From Nectonema munidae (taxonomy: Eukaryota; Nematomorpha; Nectonematoida; Nectonematidae): a DNA stretch of 64,000 nucleotides. The stretch is from positions 186,001 to 250,000 of the forward strand of contig JAUIRK010000043.1 in assembly GCA_030549495.1 (NCBI GenBank), given 5' to 3'. The notes under the pieces were generated by a model. That model did no database searches and was not told the origin of the DNA. It worked only from the letters and a program-made list of their open reading frames with translations. How positions within the stretch are numbered: the first letter of the stretch is position 1; each line of letters opens with the position of its first letter. Shown in pieces: positions 34,755 to 46,104 of the stretch. Position numbers and translations under genes: made by a program.

Positions 34755-34990
34755 CTTCTGTTGTTGTTGTTGTTGTTGGCCTCCAATTGGATGTCATCTA
34801 GAAGTGGACAGGCTGTTGATGGCCGCATCATTTATATTGATTGCTAGACTGTTCCCTCACCTTGTTAGCAATTTGCCAATTGCTACTGTGTTGGTCCATA
34901 GATCGATTTGTCTGAGGGGTGTTTGTATTTCTTTACATTCGAAAAGATATGTGGGTGAATATTGTACATGGGCAAGTTGGGGTGTAATGT
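34755..34990 (-). pseudogene. Possible 3' end of a LINE with a (CAA)n tail
   Basis: On the minus strand, FECKEIQTPLRQIDLWTNTV and AIGKLLT resemble the very C terminus of non-LTR element ORF2 proteins. A short non-coding stretch and a (CAACAA)n run at 34758-34776 follow. The fragment is short and has no catalytic motif, so the call is tentative. Confidence 0.35.
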
Positions 34991-35512
34991 TTCATCAAAC
35001 ATGTTTTACTTTTTATCATTGAAAAATCCACTTTATAATAAAATCAATGTTTAGCAATGTAAGTTATCAATGTTCCACTTCTGGAATATTCAAATAAAGA
35101 GGCTCTAAAATGTTTCTTTCCAATATTTTCTTTAAAACGTAAATTTTTTAGATATTTTTGTGGTTTTTCGTGACTTGAACAATGGACATAAAAAAACGGA
35201 AAAAATATATTTGTGTAAACATTTTCTATATTAATTTTTATGAAATTTTGTAATAAAACATCATAATTTTGAAGAAATATTCTAAATGTGAATATTACAT
35301 GTATTTTTCACATTTTAGAAATTTTTCATGATGCAAATAAAGTAAATCTAAATATTTATAGTAAAGGTAAGTAAGTAAGTAATATAAACAAAATATAGTA
35401 AGAAATTTTAAAGATATAAAAAAATTATTCTTTTGAATAGTGAAAAATAACATAATTTAGCTTTATGGGTAACAATAAGATTGGTAAAAAATTAGAAAGT
35501 ATATTTTATATT
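34991..35512. other. AT-rich spacer, nothing recognised
   Basis: Long A and T runs, GTAAGTAAGTAAG at about 35366-35378, no open frame of note. Confidence 0.5.
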
Positions 35513-35660
35513 GAGTAAGTGAGTACGGTTGGTAAGATACAGGGTTTTGATAACTCAAAGTTTTGGGTTCGATCCCGCATCAAGCCTACTTTCCTCATAG
35601 TTCGATACAAGCAGCGCAAGTGTGCCTTCTCGATGAAAACAGCCCATGGTTACCTTTATA
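35513..35660 (+). mobile_element. tRNA-derived SINE, copy 3
   Basis: Has GGTTGGTAAGATACAGG, the B box GGGTTCGATCCCGC, GCCTACTTTCCTCATAGTTC and an ending near TGGTTACCTTTA. Somewhat diverged from copy 2. Confidence 0.8.
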
Positions 35661-36278
35661 ACTTTGTTTTTTTATGAAAGAAGCTCCAAATAGTTAGATG
35701 TACGGTATTCAAAGAAACAAATTTCAATTTGGTATAACATATTCTGCAAAAATTACAAAATGTACAATCATTACATCCACTGGTAAAATGAAGAAAATGC
35801 AAACCGCAAAGAAAAAAAATAGAGAAACGCATATCAGAAAATAAAATCGATTTTGTTAGAATTACAAAAAGAGCAAATGAGAAAATAAAATTTTTAAACC
35901 TGAATTTTTTACAATGGATACTTTTTTGTTCCTGGTATTCTTGGCTTACAATTTATTACTGAACAATACACTTTAGAGACAGTGCTGCTTTCAATACTTT
36001 TTCATGTGGAAAAAACCATAATAAAAAAGAAGGTTTTTGATTGGCCGAGACATTTGTGCATTGCTGGAACGAATCTGCATAGATGCCTAACTAAGTTTTC
36101 TAGATAACATTTTCAAAAAAATTTCCTGCCTCCTATTTGCAAAATATGGCTTCTTCAGGGCAATTATGTTTATAGAAAACACAAGTTTTGTCCATTTAGA
36201 ATTTTTATTTCGCGGTCAAATCCACCCTATCCGAATGATATTCGATAAATACATTCTTAGAAATTAGTTAAACAAAAC
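35661..36278. other. AT-rich spacer
   Basis: No gene or repeat recognised. Confidence 0.5.
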
Positions 36279-36384
36279 CTACATTGTAAACAACATAACT
36301 AATTTTTTGTAACTGAACTTTAAAAAAATATCTTTTTATTTTTATATTAATTACAAAAATTAGTTATGTTGTTTACAATGTAGG
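36279..36384. repeat. 106-bp foldback with 34-bp arms
   Basis: CCTACATTGTAAACAACATA at the left is repeated in inverse at the right (TATGTTGTTTACAATGTAGG). The arms extend inward through CTAATTTTTTGTAA/TTACAAAAATTAG. A ~38-nt loop separates them. It may be a small MITE, but no target duplication is evident. Confidence 0.85.
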
Positions 36385-36699
36385 ACACTATGTCCTAATA
36401 GTGTATATATCACAAGATATAAAATTTTAGGATTGAAAAGAATTACAATAGTGGCACATCGAACATAAATAAGTGAGGCACTAGCAACTATCACATTCCT
36501 TGTTTTTTCTTCCTCATATTCTACTACATTTTACTGCATCGTCTTCAACCTTCGCCGTGAGTCGTAAAAAAAAGACCCTGGCGGTAAACTTGTGTTCACT
36601 TCCTGTAAATTTAACCCCTTTCCCAAGTTATCCGTTATTTTAACAGATATTATAAGGAAATCTGAGGATAGCTATACTTAAGGAAGTATCTTTACATGT

Positions 36700-36739
36700 T
36701 TTTAAATGGTCCATAGGGTGAAAAAGGTTGAAAACCTCT
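36700..36739. mobile_element. Isolated hAT right terminus
   Basis: GGTTGAAAACCTCTG, read inward CAGAGGTTTTCAACC, is a classic hAT end. No left partner or duplication is found, and the upstream 36480-36620 is slightly GC-richer without clear coding. Confidence 0.4.
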
Positions 36740-36772
36740 GATCTAGAATACAAATTTAGTGTATGGTAATAA

Positions 36773-36884
36773 AGAGGTGTGAGATACTGGGTTTCGATTT
36801 GGCATCAAGCCTACTTTCCTCATAGTTCGATACAAGCGGCGCAATTGTGCCTTCTCGATGAAATCGCCACACGATACCTTTATA
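36773..36884 (+). mobile_element. tRNA-derived SINE, copy 4, internally deleted
   Basis: GTGTGAGATACTGGGTTTCGAT jumps directly to GGCATCAAGCCTACTTTCCT, losing the B box. The remainder, to ACGATACCTTTA, matches the other copies. Confidence 0.8.
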
Positions 36885-39800
36885 GATTACAACATGAAAT
36901 TTCTTCAGTTTTATAATTATAATAAAAAAGCAAACATTTAATACTTTTTTCTTTAATTTTTAACTTTAGGTTAAAAATAACAGTTCTAAAATTGTATTTT
37001 GTATAACTTATATAAAATATGATACGCGGGGCAAAAAGTGTATTTATAAATACAATTCTCCTAGTTGAGCCATGCCATTAATAAATTAAATTGTTGCTTC
37101 AAAGAAGAAATTATATTCTTAGCTACCTTACCCGTGATTAGAAGTTTTTTATTTGATTTAGAAATTTAAATTTTATCAACTAAAATATTCCTGCATTTCT
37201 ATTACTTATGCGTAAACATGTTACCCCAATTGTATAAATGACTTTCCTAAAACCTCCATATTATATAAGTGATAACGTGTAAAGGGATGATATGCTATAT
37301 TTAGCAGAATCAAGAAAACTTTTCCTTGTAAAGTGTATATTTTCTCTTATTCGCATCATTATTCCATTTGACTATTTTCTAAATATATTTTTAAACTTTT
37401 TCCCACAGAGGAAGATATGAAATTTTAGCAAATAGAGAAGGAGAAAGCGCATAAAAAATAGAACGATAGAATGAAATAAATTTTATTGCAAAAAATAGTC
37501 ATAATATTCTTCCATAAACTACAAAAGAACACAAATAAACATAAATAACAAAACTTTGGAAAAATTAATAATATGGAAAAAGGTTTAACGTTAAAATTAC
37601 AATCTTCGTTTAAGCTTTAAATAAAACTTCTCTAAATACTTAGAATGCAACGATGGAAAGGGAATAATTTCATGCTTTTCCTAAAATATTAAAATGCATA
37701 CAAGATATTAATAATAGTAAAGGTTTACTAAAAGAGTTGAGTAGACAATTTTTGATGAAATGATAGAGGATCCGATGAGTCTAAAATGAAAAAATAATGA
37801 TAGAAAAATAAGAATAGTAAAAATATTGAAAAATATTGTACGTATTAGAGCTACTAGCTTCATCTTTATAGGCATTTTTTGTAATATGGGTAAAATATAA
37901 TATCTTCAGAATAAACAGCTATAAAATACAAGGTTTAGAATAGAGAAATAGTAAAATAAAAAAAATTCTGAAATTACTTCCATATGCTAGATTTTAACCA
38001 TCAATAACGAATAAAAAGAGACACAATCCAATTTTCTTTGAAATAGTATTTTATGTTAAATAAGCAAGAAATTCGAAACAAACAAAACAAATATCGTGTA
38101 TATTCCCCAGTTTAATGTCAGTTTTAAGTCATAAATGCAAGATGTACCCTAGTCGGTATTCTCGTGGCATTTATGGTCCATTATTTTAGTCTTTGTCTAT
38201 AAATTTTTTTTACATAACCAAACACTTCAATTTTGAGAAAAAGTTTTTGAAAATATATATTAATTAAAATAAAAAATCTTAATATAGAACTTTATAAATC
38301 ATATAAATAAAACTATAAGGGGTTTGAGAGCTCCGTAAAAGTTCTGAAGTTTTCAACCCCATGTTTTAATTTATGCCCAACTCCAGTCTGTCTCTTTAGT
38401 TAGCATATATATTATAAATATAATTTATATATTTTGGCTTATAATACTTTCTTCTCTGGATATTAACCCATTATAATGATGTTAAGTATGAAATATTTAT
38501 AGGATATTATTGTACCTAGACACAAATGAATTATAAAAATTTCTTGAAGATGAGTATGAGATAGATGCTGTAGTTATTTAATATTGAGTATTTCAAAAAA
38601 TATCTTGCCCGTGAACAAGTTCCTATATTAAGAATAAAAAATCTTTGAACATTTATCAGCTAAGATTAGAATCATCATTTCGCTAACATGGATAGGAAAT
38701 CTGAATATTTTCAAGCGGATAGAGTTATCAAAACTCTCACAGATGCGAATATGTGAAAATTTAGTCAATATCGAGATAGTTTCATATTTGGAATAGAATT
38801 TTATCATCCTTTTCGTTTTGCATGAGTCTTTTTTTAGTGATGAAGGTGAAGAATTTTTTGTAATTGAACAAAGGGGACCATAGATGATTTCAGTAGGAAA
38901 ATAAAATTTTGAAGAAAGATTGGTTCAAATGTCCAGAAAATAGTTCGACGCATGATAATAATAAAAAATCCTAAGATCATCAAGAAGACTCTCTTCAATA
39001 GAAAAGCTTTGTGCTATTGAAAAATATTTAGGAGTAAAAAATCTATAAATTTAAACTTTGAGAATTTTAGCTAACTTGAGTCAGAGAGATTTGGACCCAT
39101 CGTTATTGATAGCTCATGCAACGCCGAATTAACAGCATATTAGCCATTGACATACAGTGTTCATTACCTATGTATTGATTTACAAATATAATATCATAAG
39201 ATTAAAGAGTTGATTTACTAGATGCGACAAAAATGATTCATAAGACCACCAATTAACCAGTACTGTAATTTAAATATGTACCAACAAAAATATTTTCGGA
39301 TTCAAAATGAGCATTATGGATTTACTATGTATGAATAGATTTATTTGCTGACAAGGGAAGTATTTTGAGTGAATAAAATACGAAAATTTGGTTTATATAA
39401 ATTAATAGAATATTTAGCAAAAAAAATAGGCAGATAGAATTTATCTTACAGTTTATATATTTTCATGAAAAAAAATATGACACTATCAGATTCGCATTTA
39501 TTTGTTGGGTTTACGTAAGAATTTTGTAAAAATAGATTATTCATTCCTGGTCACTGAAAAATTAAAAATAGCTCGTCACGAATAGGACTCTTCTATATAA
39601 ATGTAACAAACTTACTAGGATTGAGACATTTGTAAATAAATTAAAATTCTAAACAAGAATAGAAGATACAACAAAATAAAACTCATTCATAAACAATTAA
39701 TCAATCTTAAAATCATATTTAAATAGTCGAACTTAACGCGGAGATTCTCTGATGACGTAAAACATGTATTTTATAGATTTTTAGGATTAAGTAATTTTAT

Positions 39801-40189
39801 CAATTTTTAGGAATATTTCGCATGCAAAAAGGTCATAAAAATAGTGAATTTCATAAATATTAAAGGAAAATTATAAAAAAATAAATTAAATAAATAATAA
39901 TTTGTTAAAATTTAGAAAACCTTTAAAGCCAAGTCAATAAAGAACATAGAGTCAGAACTATATTCGAAAAGTTGGTATTTTTTAATTGCATTCAATAATT
40001 TTTTCTTAATAATTGCAGAAGAATTAAGATCATCCATATCTCAGTAAGAATCAGTAAGGGTCTGTTTTAAATGTGCATGTTTTGCGCGAATTAATGATTT
40101 AGCCATTTTAAACTTGAGCAGATAAAATAAAATTACATCAAAACTATAGCATTGTTTTAACAGAAAAGTCTGTTTTTAGATAAAAACAA
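36885..40189. other. AT-rich gene desert
   Basis: More than 3 kb with no open frame, splice-bounded coding island or recognisable repeat. Short A/T runs dominate. It could be intronic, but nothing in the sequence shows this. Confidence 0.6.
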
Positions 40190-40920
40190 AGCTTTTATAC
40201 CAAAAACATTCCTTCAAATTTTACATAAAATATATTTTTTTTACTATATATATATGTATATTGACTATTACTGGACTCATTTTTTTACATTTAACATTTG
40301 AAAATAGCTATAAGTGTTAATCAAATTTGAAGTTTACTTCTAAAAAGAAATTAGTCTTTGAATTAACTAATTTTTTTTGTCAATACATATTTTTCCAATA
40401 CACATAACAACTTTGTAGCAAATATCAAAAAAATATTTGAATGATTATAAAATTTCTCATTCATTCAAATTTTAAATAAAATTAATTCTTTTATACAAAC
40501 TCAAGCATACTGTTTTCCTTTCTCGACTCTGTTTTCTCAATTAGAATTATTTGCTATTGACGAGTAAAAATTGTTTTCTAGAATATTATTTATATTTTCG
40601 ATAAAATATATTTTTTATCCTAGATCGACCATGCTGATTTCATTTTCGTACTCAATTGAAAATTTCCTTCAAAATAATCTATCCACATTTCAACTAAAAT
40701 AAACAATTTTTTATAGTAAATTGAACATGCTGATAACATTTTTTGCAGATTTTTCGCCATTAATTAAAGTGAAAAAATGTTTTAAAATTCTATTCGTATT
40801 AGTGATGTATACCTAAAAATTGTATCAAATGGATTCTCTCATATTTTAAATAAAATATATTTTAAATTTATTCATTACCATGCTCAGTTCATTTCACAAT
40901 TTAGTTTTGGCAATTGGGGT
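40190..40920 (-). repeat. Degenerate tandem copies of the window-start satellite
   Basis: In reverse complement, GAGTCCAGTAATAG near 40265, AAACTTCAAATTTGATTAAC near 40325, GAAATCAGCATGGTCGATCT near 40630 and GAGCATGGTAATG near 40880 follow the unit order of 1-1135, but with many substitutions. This is an old array. Confidence 0.6.
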
Positions 40921-41700
40921 GTACTAATGTGTTGAATTATTATCTATCAAATTTGACATTTCCAAAAAAATAAATTCTTATGCTTTTTGAAAACGTTCAA
41001 TAAATCTTTTATTTAACAAAATACCTGCAATAATATTATTAATATAATTAATTATTGTATTTTCTTAAATAAAAGATACTCAACGTTTTCAATTTATTTT
41101 CTTTACAACTTTTATTTATTTATGAAGTCTCAGCGCCATTTTATCTACACTTATGTTTTTTATTTAGATCATAATATAAAATTTTCCTATAAATTCCGTT
41201 TTCTTATTGGTTTATTATACAAAAAAATCATTTATAAAAAGACTATGCCCCCGGGGATTGCGGGCGAAACCGGTGTACGCCCCCCCCCCCCCCCTCCTTA
41301 AAATTCCATTGCCAATTGCTTGAAAATGTTTCTTGATCTAATTCTTTTTGTAGAACTCAAATATTATGATGATTTCTGCAACTTGTTTTTTAGATTCAAT
41401 TAAAGTAAGAAACCTTAAAAAGTTTTTTATGTTTCAATCGTAGTTAAGTGTGACATTTATTAATTTTATATTATCCAATTTTTTTTTGTAAATTTATTAT
41501 TTAAGCACATCAAGTTTTACCACATCAATTTAGTTCGCAGTTCAATGAATGAGGATCGTTTTAATGCTCTCATTCTTTTTTTGTTATAAAAAAGTTTAAA
41601 TTTATATACTTGAAATTTGAGTTCTAGTTTAGTAAAATCTAGTTACTAAGACTAACCCTTACTAGTTTGAGTTCTAGTTAGTTAGTATTAATCAATTTTT
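40921..41700. other. AT-rich spacer with a C run
   Basis: A run of about 15 C at 41281-41295 follows a short GC-rich patch (GGATTGCGGGCGAAACCGG), possibly a degraded element end. No gene. Confidence 0.5.
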
Positions 41701-43130
41701 ATGGATGAAAATATCCTTCATACAAGTCGCGATGGAAATTGTCTTTTTAATGCCGTGTCTTTGTTTTTTGTTGATAACGAATGCTTTTCAGTGAAAATTA
41801 GAGTTTTAACAGGATAGAAACTTTCAAGAATTATGATTTATATTCAAAAATAATGCTTGAAATAAAATTGGAAACCTAGATGAAGCAGTAGAAAACGTTT
41901 TCGTGAATAGAGGATGGTCAAACATCTTCACAATTAGTGCGCTTGTCAATGCCATCAAAACTCCGATAAAAATTCTTTATCCGTTTTATGACTCCACTTT
42001 CAAATTTTTACATGAGATTTTTAATAATTTATTTTTACCTCTTGGACAAATGGTTGCTGAGGGGTACATAACTTGATTTTATCCAAAATCACTTTGTACC
42101 CCTGATAAATTATCATTCTGGTGATATGTATAATGATTGTATCGATATTGAAAATAATTGTTTTGAAAAAATGATGTTGAAGAATCTAAACTTGAGAAAA
42201 TTAATGCACTGAATGGCAGGTCCACACATATTTCTTAAAATCGCACCTAGTGCTTTGCACACTCTTCATCTTGCAATCTTCCTTATTTAGCTTTGAAAAA
42301 TAAGTTTCTATCCACAAAAGAATATTACTCTTTTTTTCACAGGTTCTGTGTCTCCCTTAAAAAAAAATCAAAAGGTCCCAAAGAACACATGGCCTTCTTA
42401 GTTACACCTAAATACTTTAAATCGAGAACATGCTATCACGACGATTGTCGAAGTTGACAATATAACTGTTCAAAATAACCAATTATTTGCTAGATGAAAG
42501 TGAAAATTTGTATGAGTTCTGTAGTAAAGGCATTGAGCCCGTGTTAATTTTAAAACGATATTATTCAATGCTAAAGGGTATTCCTAGTTACGTAAGGCAT
42601 ATTTCTCATTTTGTAAAAGTAACTGAACATTTCAATCATAACAACAAAATGACCTATGAATATATTGGTACATATCCAGGTTGTTCTCTTCATGGAAATG
42701 GGAAAATAAATGAAATATATATCAAAACAGCGTTGGAAACAAAATATAAAATTATACATGAATTAACTAAAGAAAAAACAGTTAGGAAAATTTATACAGA
42801 GTTATTATGAAAGGATTTTTTAATTAGAGACACTAGATGCATAACAAACATAAAATATCTAAAGAAGGATTCTACTCCATACACAAGAAAAAATATGGCT
42901 GACGATATACAGAATGTTTTAAATGAAATATCAATTGTGATGAATATATTAGAATCTCTGTTAATGCGTCCAATAATCTCCCTTGCTTCATTTTCTACGG
43001 CATCCGGTAATTTCATCGTGAAACAATACATCGTTGGGATTTTCATCGTTAAGTATTTTCATCGTATAGTGATTACATCCCGAGATTTATGGATTAATCA
43101 TTACTTCCTTGATGTGTCACAAGATAATCC
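41701..43130 (+). pseudogene. Relic of an OTU-protease plus vertnin/MULE-like element gene
   Basis: From the ATG at 41701 the frame reads SRDGNCLFNAVSLFFVDNEC, the catalytic Asp/Cys block of OTU cysteine proteases. After one stop the OTU domain continues in other frames to PNHFVPLINYHSGD near 42100, the catalytic His block. Then come MLDESENLYEFCSKGIEPVL, SYVRHISHFVKVTEHFNHNN and YEYIGTYPGCSLHGNGK (42487-42810). The DTRCITNIKYLKKDSTPY and NMADDIQNVLNEI region (42835-42960) follows. This second part resembles vertnin-like, MULE-derived proteins of invertebrates. No DDE core is seen before the next element starts at 43142. Several frame changes make it dead. The family assignment rests on my recall of motifs; the OTU part is firm. 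Confidence 0.65.
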
Positions 43131-43517
43131 CCCATTTTGCGTAGTGACCAACCGTCCTCCTTTTGGAAGGACAGTCCAACTTTTTTGTGTCTTGTCCTCC
43201 TTTTAAACTTGTCCTTTTAGTGTCCTCCTTTTTGAAAAAATGTTTTTTGTCTCTCCTTTTTAAAACCTTGGCATAATTATTTCAACAGAAAACATTAATT
43301 TGAAATCTGTTTTTCTTACGAAACTAAAAGTTTAATTTAGATAATAGAATTTAGAAGATTGTTTTTTTAATTTATTTTTATATCTCTATATCATCTACAC
43401 TCATATAGAATTTATTAGTTCAATTACTAACAGGTGTGCCAGGTTTTTTTGAGGCAGTCAACTTTTTTCAGTTTTTCAGATTTTATTTGGTGTCAACAAA
43501 TTAATTTTACTTTTTTT

Positions 43518-43640
43518 TCTTTTTGATTTTTAATTTTATTCCGCTCTAGTTTCTTTTCTTTTTGATTTTTAATTTTATTCCGCTCTAGTTTCTTTTCTTT
43601 TTGATTTTTAATTTTATTTCGCTCTAGTTTCTTTTCTTTC
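43518..43640. repeat. Three tandem copies of a 39-bp pyrimidine-rich unit
   Basis: The unit contains TTTTTGATTTTTAATTTTAT followed by TCCGCTCTAGTTTC. The CGCTCTAG landmark falls at about 43542, 43581 and 43620. It lies inside the hAT, upstream of its gene. Confidence 0.85.
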
Positions 43641-44236
43641 TGATAATAAAAAAAACCATATTTTTTTATCTTAGCATAATAATTTTATCTTTAGGTAGTT
43701 GAAATTTAGAAATGTTATATATTTTTATTATTTTTGAGATAAATTAAGCGGTTTCTATTTAAAATTTGAAGCCTGTTTTTGTTCATTTGAAAACAAAAAC
43801 GGGATAGTTCAAAGATTCTAGCTAACTAGGTTTATTTTATGTCTTAAAACATAAATACTTGTATAAAATTAAAATTTTTTAGATAACACGTTTTGTAAAA
43901 ATTAGTGTACCGCTGTAAAGTTTTTTTTAATATTTTTATCTTCTGGTTATATCTGGTTGCGTGGGTGTTTGATTTGAGCGTTGGACATGAAAATGGTTAA
44001 TCCAGAAGTCCAGCCTTTGCCAAAAACTCATAGCTTGATGTGAGCGATGCTTCTGCACCTTATCAATGAAAATTCCATACCACCTTTAACTTTTATTATC
44101 ATTTATTTTATAAATATTATATCGAAAAAATCAAAGATTTTTTATTATTTTTAAATTTGTATAATTTATAATTTAAATGAATCATTGTCTTTAATTTTTT
44201 AGTTAAACTTTATTTGGATTTTCTAAAAAAGATAGC

Positions 44237-45270
44237 ATGGAATGTTCCAATAAACGAAAGTGTTGTTTTAATGAAAAACTCAAAAAAGAATTTCCTTTTT
44301 TGAAGCAAAAAGACAAGTCTATTGTTAAATGTATAATTTTTAAAGGTGAATTCTCAGTATCTATAGGTGGGAAATCTTATTACAAAGCATTTAGCAACTA
44401 AAAAAACATAAAAGTTTTATGGTGTCGACTGCATCATCAAACAAAGTCACCGAATTTTTCAAGAGATCAAAAGCAACTAGCTGTTATTGAAGGAACTTTT
44501 GCCTTTCATACAATAGTGCATAACCAAAGTTTCCGAAGTATGGACTGCACAAATAAACTGTTAAAAAAGTTCATCGATAACAAATTTTCCTGCGCAAGAA
44601 CAAAGTGTGAATCAATAATGAAATCAGTTTTTGGCGAATATTGTAACGATGTGCTCAAAGAAGATTTGAAGAATACACATTTTCTTACAATTCTTTCAGA
44701 CGCATCAAATCATAATGAAGTCAAACTTTATCCCCTTTGATCAGGTATTTTGACAAAATAGAAGGAGTAAAAATCAAGATATTGAAACTGAGCTCAATTT
44801 CAGGTGAAACGGCGGATTTATTGTCAAATCATTTCTTCAACACAATCAAAGAATATAATTTGAGTGATAAAGTTATAGCACTTTCTGCTGATAACAAACA
44901 AACTTTGGAGGAAAAAATCGAAAAGGAAAAAATAATGTGCTGGCTAAACTTCAGACACTTCTGAACAAAAAATTTTTAGGTATAGGTTGAAATGCTCATA
45001 TCCTATCAAACGCAATTAATACAGCTAGTTTCACAATACATCGATCAGAAATGGATTGAAATTTTTAAAAACTTTGAAGAAAACTTTACTCCGTACAATA
45101 ATTTGTTGAAAATTATTCAGTTTGTGTTGAGTTGTCCTGGTACAAATGCTTCTGTTGAAAGAATGTTTTCTATTATGAATGATTTTTGGACTTATGAAAA
45201 ATCTAGACTTAGTATTGAAACTCTATCTGCAGCAATTATGATTAAATTTAACATGAAGAATGTTTCTTGA
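44237..45270 (+). pseudogene. hAT transposase relic
   Basis: It begins at the ATG at 44237 with MECSNKRKCCFNEKLKKEFP, a zinc-finger-like N terminus. CTNKLLKKFIDNKFSCARTK and HFLTILSDASNHNEVKLYPL (44516-44740) follow, with the catalytic-region D. Then come KIEGVKIKILKLSSISGETA (44737-44964) and the C-terminal dimerisation segment CPGTNASVERMFSIMNDFWT, YEKSRLSIETLSAAI (44992-45270). Two or three frame breaks and a missing middle make it inactive. Confidence 0.8.
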
Positions 45271-45330
45271 CAAGATGTTTCTGAATTAATTTCAGAAAAT
45301 ACTTCTATTGTCAAAAAAATTCTTAGTTTT

Positions 45331-45640
45331 GATAAATATTCGTTCAATAAATAAATTTAACAGGTGAATAAAAAATTTTTTTAGATGACAAAATATACAT
45401 CCATAAGTATGATAGGTTTTCTTCATAAAAATGGTCATTAACCACTAACGATAATTTTTTTCCTTTTGTATATCCGATCCAGTTTGATTATGAGATAAAT
45501 ATTCGTTCAATAAATAAATTTAACAGATGAATAAAATAATTTTTTAGATTGACAAAATATACATCTATGAGTATGATAGGTTTTTTATTATTAAAACGGT
45601 CATTAACCATTGACGATAACTTTTTTCAGTGTGGTGTAAA
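45331..45640. repeat. Two direct copies of a ~165-bp segment
   Basis: GATAAATATTCGTTCAATAA starts both copies (about 45332 and 45497). Each continues through GACAAAATATACATC, GTATGATAGGTTTT and GGTCATTAACCA, with about 85-90 percent identity. It lies at the 3' end of the hAT. Confidence 0.85.
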
Positions 45641-45747
45641 TCCGATAATGATTGCTTATGAGAACGAAAAAAGTAATGTGTAAATTTAGTGAGCAAGTTT
45701 AAAATTTTTTTGTCCTCCTTTAAAAATTTGAAAAGTTGGTCACCCTA

Positions 45748-45972
45748 GTATATATGCATACATTTTTATAAAATTACTAACTGTATACTACATATTTATT
45801 TGTATCTTCATACACAAAATGTCTTTAAGTGCAGGAAAAGCAGCTTTAATATAGACTTATCGTCATTGTCTCTAACTTCCTTTACTTCTTCTCACATTCT
45901 GTGTATATATAAATATCTTTTCATAGGATATTTTTTTTATTATAATAAAACTAAAAAATAATTTAATTTTTC
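45748..45972. other. Short AT-rich gap between hAT and LINE B
   Basis: No feature seen. Confidence 0.5.
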
Positions 45973-46104
45973 GTAGGTAGGTAGGTGGATTTCAAAGCAC
46001 TTTCCAGCGTGAGCTGATATGCTCGCGTAAGCTTGAGAGTTGGTTAAGGAAGATGCAGATGTTGGTAGAGATAGGTTGTCCTAAAAGTAGAAGAGAAAAG
46101 CAGA

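Larger units (their letters stand above)
43142..45747 (+). mobile_element. hAT element with TAGGGTGACCAAC-type ends
   Basis: The left end is TAGTGACCAACCGTCCTCC and the right end, read inward, is TAGGGTGACCAACTTTTC. The word GTCCTCCTTTT recurs four or five times within the first 120 bp and once at the right end, as subterminal repeats do in hAT elements. A transposase relic lies inside. The 8-bp flanks do not match, so the insertion is old. Length about 2.6 kb. Confidence 0.75.

Noticed and set aside
34726-35022. Cysteine-run protein (plus strand, CCCCCC)
   Set aside because: The cysteines come from a (TTG)n tail; the reverse strand better fits a LINE 3' end.
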